Below are positions 3,392 through 7,840 of a stretch of DNA of 7,840 nt, piece by piece. A model generated the notes under the pieces. The model was not told where the DNA came from, ran no database searches, and saw nothing but the letters and a program-made list of their open reading frames with translations. The stretch spans positions 1 to 7,840 of the forward strand of contig JAATES010000237.1 in assembly GCA_015655615.1 (NCBI GenBank), read 5' to 3'. This DNA comes from Actinomycetales bacterium. Lineage in GTDB: Bacteria; Actinomycetota; Actinomycetes; Actinomycetales; Cellulomonadaceae. Position numbers and translations under genes: made by a program. The stretch's first letter is position 1. Each line of letters starts with the position of its first letter.

Positions 3392-5896
3392 ATGCGCCAC
3401 TTCCTCTCGCTGCTGACAGTGCTCGTCCTCGCGGGTGCGGGCCTCGCCCTGCCGGTGTTCACCGCCCCGGTCCAGACGGCTCACCCCGTCGCCACCACGG
3501 TGACCACCGTCCCGGTGCCGGGTCTGGATTCCGGCGTGCGAGACGCCGCGCAGGGTGTCACGCCCGGATTGGCTGCGCTGACCCAGGAGACTGCGACCTC
3601 GTCCTTCATGCTGGCCGGGGTCACGTGGGACCAGGACTCCGCCACCACCGTCACCACCGTCTCGGTGCGGCTGCGCGAACGGGGAGCGTGGTCGGGCTGG
3701 ACTGATCTGGAGCTGGCCGAGGGACCCGATGGCGAGGACGGGCAGACGGTCCGTGCCGGTACGGAGCCACTGACGACCACCGGTGCGGACGGCGTGCAGG
3801 CACGCATTGTGACAGCGGACGGCGTCCTCCCCGGCCATCCGCAGATCGAGCTCGTGGACCCGGGAGACTCCACGGCAGATGGCGGGCAGCAGGTCATCGC
3901 GGCCAGTGCCGCGAGCGCGGCCACCGCCAAGGACGTCTTGCAGCCTGCCGTGGTCACACGAGCGCAATGGGGCGCCGACGAGTCACTCGGGAGCTCCTGG
4001 AACACCTACCTGCGCAAGGTCTCGGCACTGTATGTCCATCACACGGCAGGAACCACCTCGTATACCAGGGCACAGGCTCCCAAGCTGGTCCGAGGGATCT
4101 ACGCCTACCACACCAAGTCGTTGCGGTGGTCGGACGTCGGGTATCAGTTCCTGGTCGACAAGTTCGGCACGATCTACCAGGGGCGCCGTGCGGCGACCGT
4201 CGACAATCCCATCGGCGCGCAGGCAGGTGGCTACAACTCGTACACCATCGGGGTCAGCGCGCTGGGAGACTATGACTCGGTCAAGCCCAGCGCCGCCCTG
4301 GTCGAGGGCATCACGCAGGTCCTGGCATGGAAGGCCTACCAGAGTGGCCTGGACCCACTCGGAAAGGCGACCCTGGTCACCGGCAGCAGTTCCAAGAGCG
4401 GGACCCGCGCCAAGAATGGACAGTCGGTGCGCGTCAACGTCATTCAGGGGCATCGTGACACGAACTACACGGCGTGCCCGGGCAAGTACCTCTACGCCGA
4501 CCTCCCTGACATCCGTGCGGATGTCGCGCAGCGACTGCTCCAGGCGACCGTCGCCTCCGGCACGGCGGTGGAGCCGCTTGCTGCTCCCACGATCGTCAAG
4601 GCGAGCGCCAAGCAGACGCCCGTGCAGTGGAACCGCTCTTCGACCTATCGGTGGAAGGCGGTGACCGGTGCGCAGTCCTATCAGATCCTCGTCCAGTCGA
4701 GCAGCTCCTTCCGGTCCGGTGCACCGTCGAGCGTGACCTGGAACCTGTACAAGACGGTCTCCGGAACATCCGCGAAGGTGACCATCTCTCGCGGGGCGAC
4801 CCGCGTGATCGCAGTGCGAGCCGTGGATGCCCGTGGCCGGCGCGGTCCGATGACCATCCTGACGACGTCGGCGCGGCCGGTCTCGAAGAAGTCGGTCGTG
4901 AAGTCGACCAAGGGATGGAAGACGGTCAAGAAGAAGGCCTACTGGTCCGATACGGCCCTGCGGGCGACCCGCAAGGGACGCACCCTGTCGGTGAAGAAGG
5001 TCAAGTCCGCCAAGAGCGTCTCGTTGCGGGTGGTCAGAGGCCCGAGTGCGGGCTCCGTCACCGTCACGATGGGCGGCTGGTCCACGACCGTGGATCTGGC
5101 TCAGGCGACGTCCGATCCGGATGCCGTGGTGACGGTGAAGTTCGACAAGGTGAGGTCTGGGACGCTCCGGGTGACGACGCGGAGCTCGCGTGCCGTGGCG
5201 ATCAGCGGCATCGGATTCGGCCGGCCTGCGGCTGCGGATCCCGTGGTCCGAGCGACGGGTGCGAGCGCACCGGTGATCACGAGCCCGACGACCGCTCAGA
5301 CGATCACGAGCGGGGCGCACACCGTGACCTGGACCGCCTCAGCCCAGGCGACCAGCTATGCCGTGTACGCGCGCAAGGCCACCGCGACAGCCGCCACCTA
5401 TGGTGGATGGGCGATGGTGGGCACGACGTCCTCGACGACGTCCACCGTCATCGTCCCGCCGGGTGCCTCGTGGCAGATCGCCGTCCTCGCGGTCAAGGGC
5501 AAGGCTGTGAGCCGGGCCGCAACGGCGGTCACCCTGGTGGGAGGGCTGAATCTGGGAACGCTCACGCGTTCGTCTGGCTGGCTGGCGACTCCGTCCTCGG
5601 GTGCAGTGGCGCAGCTCCGGGCGGCGTCAGCGGGTGCGACCCTGACCCTCCCCAGCGCCACGCGGACCGCGAGTCTGCGACTGAGGGTGACGACCGGGGC
5701 CGGCCAGGGCAATCTGCAGGTCAAGTCGGGTTCAAAGGTCCTTGCGACGGTCGCGGTGTCCACGGCCGCACCTGACGCCTCCGGGTATGTGACGGTCCCG
5801 CTCTCTGCGGTCACCTCGGGCCAGCTGGTCCTGCAGACCACGGACAGTCATCCGGTCGTGGTGACGGCGGTCGCGGCGGTGCGGGAACTGCCGTAG
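3392..5896 (+). CDS. Secreted N-acetylmuramoyl-L-alanine amidase (PGRP/Amidase_2) with duplicated C-terminal modules
   Basis: This 834-aa enzyme should cleave the bond between N-acetylmuramic acid and L-Ala in peptidoglycan outside the membrane. Residues 1 to about 30 form a signal peptide (MRHFLSLLTVLVLAGAGLAL). About 75-158 is the beta domain often found before actinobacterial PGRP domains ('VRLRERGAWSGWTDLEL', 'RAGTEPL', 'IELVDPGDS'). The catalytic domain spans about 185-385: 'VVTRAQWGA', zinc ligand H216 in 'YVHHTAG', 'WSDVGYQFLVDKFGTIYQGR' with Y251, and H354/C362 in 'GHRDTNYTACPG'. C362 is the only cysteine in the protein, as expected for a zinc ligand. From about 395 to the end are two tandem units, each an Fn3-like domain followed by a 'GW...LRA..G.TL' beta-sandwich, probably for wall attachment or substrate binding. 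The first is lysine-rich, the second is not. The start is ATG 3392; it appears to have its own promoter. Confidence 0.92.
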   Translation: MRHFLSLLTVLVLAGAGLALPVFTAPVQTAHPVATTVTTVPVPGLDSGVRDAAQGVTPGLAALTQETATSSFMLAGVTWDQDSATTVTTVSVRLRERGAWSGWTDLELAEGPDGEDGQTVRAGTEPLTTTGADGVQARIVTADGVLPGHPQIELVDPGDSTADGGQQVIAASAASAATAKDVLQPAVVTRAQWGADESLGSSWNTYLRKVSALYVHHTAGTTSYTRAQAPKLVRGIYAYHTKSLRWSDVGYQFLVDKFGTIYQGRRAATVDNPIGAQAGGYNSYTIGVSALGDYDSVKPSAALVEGITQVLAWKAYQSGLDPLGKATLVTGSSSKSGTRAKNGQSVRVNVIQGHRDTNYTACPGKYLYADLPDIRADVAQRLLQATVASGTAVEPLAAPTIVKASAKQTPVQWNRSSTYRWKAVTGAQSYQILVQSSSSFRSGAPSSVTWNLYKTVSGTSAKVTISRGATRVIAVRAVDARGRRGPMTILTTSARPVSKKSVVKSTKGWKTVKKKAYWSDTALRATRKGRTLSVKKVKSAKSVSLRVVRGPSAGSVTVTMGGWSTTVDLAQATSDPDAVVTVKFDKVRSGTLRVTTRSSRAVAISGIGFGRPAAADPVVRATGASAPVITSPTTAQTITSGAHTVTWTASAQATSYAVYARKATATAATYGGWAMVGTTSSTTSTVIVPPGASWQIAVLAVKGKAVSRAATAVTLVGGLNLGTLTRSSGWLATPSSGAVAQLRAASAGATLTLPSATRTASLRLRVTTGAGQGNLQVKSGSKVLATVAVSTAAPDASGYVTVPLSAVTSGQLVLQTTDSHPVVVTAVAAVRELP
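4574..5893 (+). repeat. Divergent tandem duplication encoding the amidase C-terminal region
   Basis: Unit 1 covers residues about 395-610 and unit 2 about 625-834. Each has an Fn3-like half ('TYRWKAVTGAQSYQILVQ' against 'TVTWTASAQATSYAVYAR') and a second half with shared landmarks. In unit 1 these are GWK, LRA, GRTLSV, SLRVV, SGTLRVTTRSS and AVAISGI; in unit 2, GWL, LRA, GATLTL, SLRLRV, SGQLVLQTTDS and VVVTAV. The similarity is visible in protein only; I see no long identical DNA stretch, so the duplication is old. No homology beyond these landmarks was calculated. Confidence 0.6.
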
Positions 5897-5910
5897 CACG
5901 CGAGTGCAGG

Positions 5911-5931
5911 TAGGCTCGGCTGCTGAAGCAG
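5911..5931 (+). promoter_or_regulatory. Possible promoter -10 and small hairpin upstream of the CDF transporter gene
   Basis: TAGGCT at 5911-5916 fits the TAnnnT -10 pattern of Actinobacteria and would give a leader of roughly 48 nt. The hexamer at 5888-5893 (CTGCCG) is a poor -35. CTGC-TGAA-GCAG (5920-5931) could form a 4-bp stem near the expected transcription start. A further small GCAC-GCGA-GTGC stem lies at 5896-5907, beginning on the last base of the amidase stop. Both are too short to be called with confidence. Confidence 0.25.
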
Positions 5932-5969
5932 GGCGTGTCAGCGCCGTCGCACTCACCGCAAGAGGTCAT

Positions 5970-6878
5970 ATGTCCGCGCACGGAGGCAACAAGGCGATTC
6001 TGGCGGCATTGGCGGCCAACCTGGGGATCGCGATCACCAAGTTCGTGGCCTATCTGCTCACCCACTCGTCCTCGATGCTGGCGGAGTCCGTCCACTCGCT
6101 GGCGGACTCCGGCAACCAGGTGCTTCTGCTGGTCGGCGGCCGTCGCGCCTCCCGCGAGGCGGACGAGCAGCACCCCTTCGGCTACGGCCGTGCCCGCTAT
6201 CTGTACGCCTTCGTGGTCTCCATCGTCCTGTTCTCCCTCGGTGGCCTGTTCGCCCTCTACGAGGCCTCTCACAAGTGGGCGGACCCGCATCCGATCGAAT
6301 CGTGGAAGTGGGTCCCCGTGGTGGTCCTGGTGGCGGCCATCGTCATGGAGGGACTGTCCTTCCGTACGGCAACGAGGGAGGCTGCGCCGCAGCGGGGTAC
6401 GCAATCCTGGGCGCGGTTCGTGAGGACCACGAAGTCTCCGGAGCTGCCCGTCGTGCTGCTCGAGGATGCCGGGGCACTGGTCGGACTGGTCTTTGCCTTG
6501 CTGGGCGTCAGCCTGACCCTGGTCACCGGCAATGGCCGCTGGGATGCGGCCGGGACGGCCTGCATCGGCGTGCTGCTGGTGGTCATCGCCGGAGTGCTCG
6601 CCACCGAGATGAAGTCGTTGCTGCTCGGCGAATCCGCCACGCCCGAGGACGTGCGGCGCATCCGGGAGGCGCTGGTGGGTCCCGGTGTGGCCTCGGTGAT
6701 CCATCTGCGGACCATGCACCTGGGACCGGAGGAGGTCCTCGTGGCCGCCAAGATCGAGGTCGAGGCCACGGAGCTGGCCAGCGAGGTCGCGGATGCCATC
6801 GACGCGGCAGAGGCGCGAGTCCGTGCCGCGGTCTCGGTCACCACGGTCATCTACCTGGAACCGGATCTGCGGCACTGA
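5970..6878 (+). CDS. Cation diffusion facilitator transporter, ZnT9 (SLC30A9)-like
   Basis: This is a 302-aa inner-membrane protein expected to export Zn2+ or a related divalent metal, probably in exchange for protons. ATG 5970 has AAGAGG (5960-5965) four bases upstream; the ORF extension to 5904 lacks such a site. Six membrane segments can be placed at about 9-29, 35-56, 75-97, 112-130, 158-181 and 192-212, followed by a cytoplasmic C-terminal domain (about 223-302). Family motifs are 'AESVHSLADSGNQ' with the metal-site pair H42-x3-D46 in TM2, and 'HPFGYGRARY' (68-77). TM5 reads 'VVLLEDAGALVG' (161-172), with E165-D166 where Zn-selective CDFs such as YiiP have HxxxD. Together with 'HPIES' (107-111) and 'TGNGRWD', this matches what I recall of ZnT9. 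There is no His-rich loop. Metal specificity cannot be read from the sequence. Confidence 0.9.
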   Translation: MSAHGGNKAILAALAANLGIAITKFVAYLLTHSSSMLAESVHSLADSGNQVLLLVGGRRASREADEQHPFGYGRARYLYAFVVSIVLFSLGGLFALYEASHKWADPHPIESWKWVPVVVLVAAIVMEGLSFRTATREAAPQRGTQSWARFVRTTKSPELPVVLLEDAGALVGLVFALLGVSLTLVTGNGRWDAAGTACIGVLLVVIAGVLATEMKSLLLGESATPEDVRRIREALVGPGVASVIHLRTMHLGPEEVLVAAKIEVEATELASEVADAIDAAEARVRAAVSVTTVIYLEPDLRH

Positions 6879-6900
6879 CCCGCCTGCACCGGTCAGCTCT

Positions 6901-6944
6901 GCGGGCATGGCCCGCCAGACAGCCTCGCGGGCATGGCCCGCGAG
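6901..6944. terminator. Twin hairpins with identical core, probable bidirectional terminator
   Basis: GCGGGC-ATG-GCCCGC occurs at 6901-6915 and again at 6927-6941, a 26-bp period. The second copy is extended to a perfect 9-bp stem (CTCGCGGGC 6924-6932, GCCCGCGAG 6936-6944). They fill the gap between the convergent CDF transporter (stop at 6878) and glycosyltransferase (stop 6947-6949), the right place for a terminator read in both directions. No T-tract follows on either strand. Confidence 0.65.
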
Positions 6945-6946
6945 CC

Positions 6947-7840
6947 TCAGTCCCGTGCCCCGGCGGACACCCGGGACCGGTCGACGGTGTCACCGGCACC
7001 GCGCATCACTCCGCGGAGGAAGCCCGCTCCCCAGGTGAGGTGCACGGTGGGAAAGACCGCCAGTGACGTGAGTCGGTCCCGCCAGCCGGCCCCGCCGTCG
7101 GGCCCCAGGACGACGACCAGGACACCGAGCGCATAGCTGCCCACTGCTGCCCACGCTGCCCAGGTCAGTACCGTCCACCACCCAGCCACCACGCCGGCCG
7201 CAGTCAGGACGCCGAGGACGGACGCCGCCACGACTGCGGCCACCACCATCGCCGGAGCGAAGTATCGCAGCCCGTTGCGCACGCCATGTCTGCGCACGAG
7301 ATCGCCTCGCCAGGACCCTGAGGCGTAGAACTGCCTGGCGACCGCCCGCCAGGTGCCGCGGGGACGGTAGACGACCTCTAGGCGCGGATCGAACCAGACC
7401 ACGAACCCGGCATCGCGCAGCCGCAGATTGAGCTCCCAGTCCTCGCCGCGGCGCACCCCTTCGTCGTAGCCGCCGACCTCGTCAAGGGCTGAGCGGCGGA
7501 AGACCCCCAGATAGGCGGAATCGACCGGGCCGGGCTCGCCTCCGATGTGATAGCTCTGTCCGCCCAGCCCGAACCGGCTGTTGTAGGCGCGGGCCACCGC
7601 CTCCTGAAAGGGCTGACGGCCCGCAGCGCGCATCCGGCCGCCCACATTGGCCGCTCCGGTCGCGGCCAGCGACTCCAGAGCGACAGCGGTGTAGTCCGCG
7701 GGCAGCTCGGTGTGGGCATCGACTCGCACCACGGTGGGGAAGTGGCTCGCGCCAATCGCGGCGTTGAGGCCGAGGGGGATGTCGGTGCCCGGATTGGGAA
7801 CCCAGCTCAGTCGCGACTCGTTCACGGCAAGGCGCTCGGC
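6947..7840 (-). CDS. Family 2 glycosyltransferase, ExoA-like, membrane-associated (5' truncated by window)
   Basis: The frame runs open off the right edge (codons at 7840-7826 read A-E-R-L-A), so the GTG at 7825 is internal and the N-terminal GT-A nucleotide-binding part is missing. There are 297 visible residues. Conserved blocks, numbered from the window edge, are 'NPGTDIPLGLNAAI' (16-29), the metal/nucleotide motif 'VRVDAH' with D41-A-H43, 'VGGRM', 'HIGGEPGPVDSAYLGVFRR' (98-116), 'GGYDE', and the acceptor-side acidic motif E133-D134-W-E136. Two or three membrane helices follow 'LRYFAPAM', and the C-terminus has 'HLTWGAGFLRG'. This layout matches actinobacterial succinoglycan-biosynthesis (ExoA-type) transferases, which add sugars to lipid-linked or surface polysaccharides at the cytoplasmic membrane face. 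Donor and acceptor are unknown. It is convergent with the CDF gene and separated from it by the twin hairpins. Confidence 0.9.
   Translation of the reverse strand, partial: AERLAVNESRLSWVPNPGTDIPLGLNAAIGASHFPTVVRVDAHTELPADYTAVALESLAATGAANVGGRMRAAGRQPFQEAVARAYNSRFGLGGQSYHIGGEPGPVDSAYLGVFRRSALDEVGGYDEGVRRGEDWELNLRLRDAGFVVWFDPRLEVVYRPRGTWRAVARQFYASGSWRGDLVRRHGVRNGLRYFAPAMVVAAVVAASVLGVLTAAGVVAGWWTVLTWAAWAAVGSYALGVLVVVLGPDGGAGWRDRLTSLAVFPTVHLTWGAGFLRGVMRGAGDTVDRSRVSAGARD

Noticed and set aside
3491..3661. Exact 7-residue repeat ATTVTTV at amidase residues 34-40 and 84-90
   Set aside because: The 50-residue spacing is curious, but the segments are low-complexity Thr/Val and the flanks do not align, so chance is the better explanation.
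3188..3967. Minus-strand ORF (259 aa) across the Trm112 and amidase starts
   Set aside because: It covers the amidase promoter and signal peptide region in antisense, with no recognisable domain.
3983..5320. Long minus-strand ORF (445 aa) opposite the amidase gene
   Set aside because: It is Arg/His/Gly-rich with no recognisable domain and lies wholly antisense to a well-supported amidase; long antisense frames are expected at high GC.
4627..5775. Plus-strand ORF (382 aa) in another frame of the amidase gene
   Set aside because: It is low-complexity Gly/Arg/Asp-rich translation with no family motif, whereas the amidase frame continues with clear repeated modules through this stretch.
5811..6908. 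Minus-strand ORF (365 aa) opposite the CDF transporter gene
   Set aside because: It is Gln/His/Arg-rich without motifs and spans a real gene end, an intergenic gap and nearly the whole transporter gene; it is a GC-driven shadow frame.

Overview
The window is GC-rich and densely coding, with short intergenic gaps, ATGA stop/start overlaps and GTG starts. Its gene families (DUF5719, DUF3499, a PGRP-type amidase with Actinobacteria-style tails, and ExoA-like glycosyltransferases) point to a high-GC Actinomycetota genome, most likely of the Micrococcales. This assignment rests on recognising protein families by eye, not on a database search.

Layout, left to right. (1) 2-361 (+) is the C-terminal end of a large membrane protein, probably the family 2 glycosyltransferase usually found here. 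It overlaps by ATGA the DUF5719 secreted or anchored protein at 358-2025. (2) Tail-to-tail with DUF5719, separated by 5 bp, is a metallopeptidase-family protein on the minus strand (2031-2456) whose HExxH motif is degenerate. (3) It diverges, across a 79-bp shared upstream region, from a plus-strand mini-operon: DUF3499 zinc-ribbon protein (2536-2919), a 75-aa CxxC/CxxC zinc-ribbon protein (2916-3143) and a Trm112-like protein without any cysteine (3140-3352). The three are joined by ATGA overlaps. (4) A 39-nt gap holding 9-bp-phased GTnAC repeats and a possible leaderless promoter leads into a large secreted N-acetylmuramoyl-L-alanine amidase (3392-5896) with a duplicated C-terminal region. 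(5) A ZnT9-like cation diffusion facilitator follows (5970-6878). (6) Two hairpins with an identical 15-nt core separate it from a convergent, 5'-truncated family 2 glycosyltransferase (6947-7840, minus).

The left part resembles the conserved actinobacterial block glycosyltransferase, DUF5719, metallopeptidase, DUF3499, phosphomannomutase, Trm112. Here the phosphomannomutase is absent and a small zinc ribbon stands in its place. Overall the region concerns the cell envelope (surface glycan synthesis, peptidoglycan hydrolysis, secreted proteins) and metal handling. I see no prophage, transposon, CRISPR array, tRNA or rRNA. I found no clear new multi-gene system. The most informative signals are regulatory (a possible MtrA-type repeat array at the amidase promoter, and twin palindromes) and several family members that have lost their usual zinc ligands.
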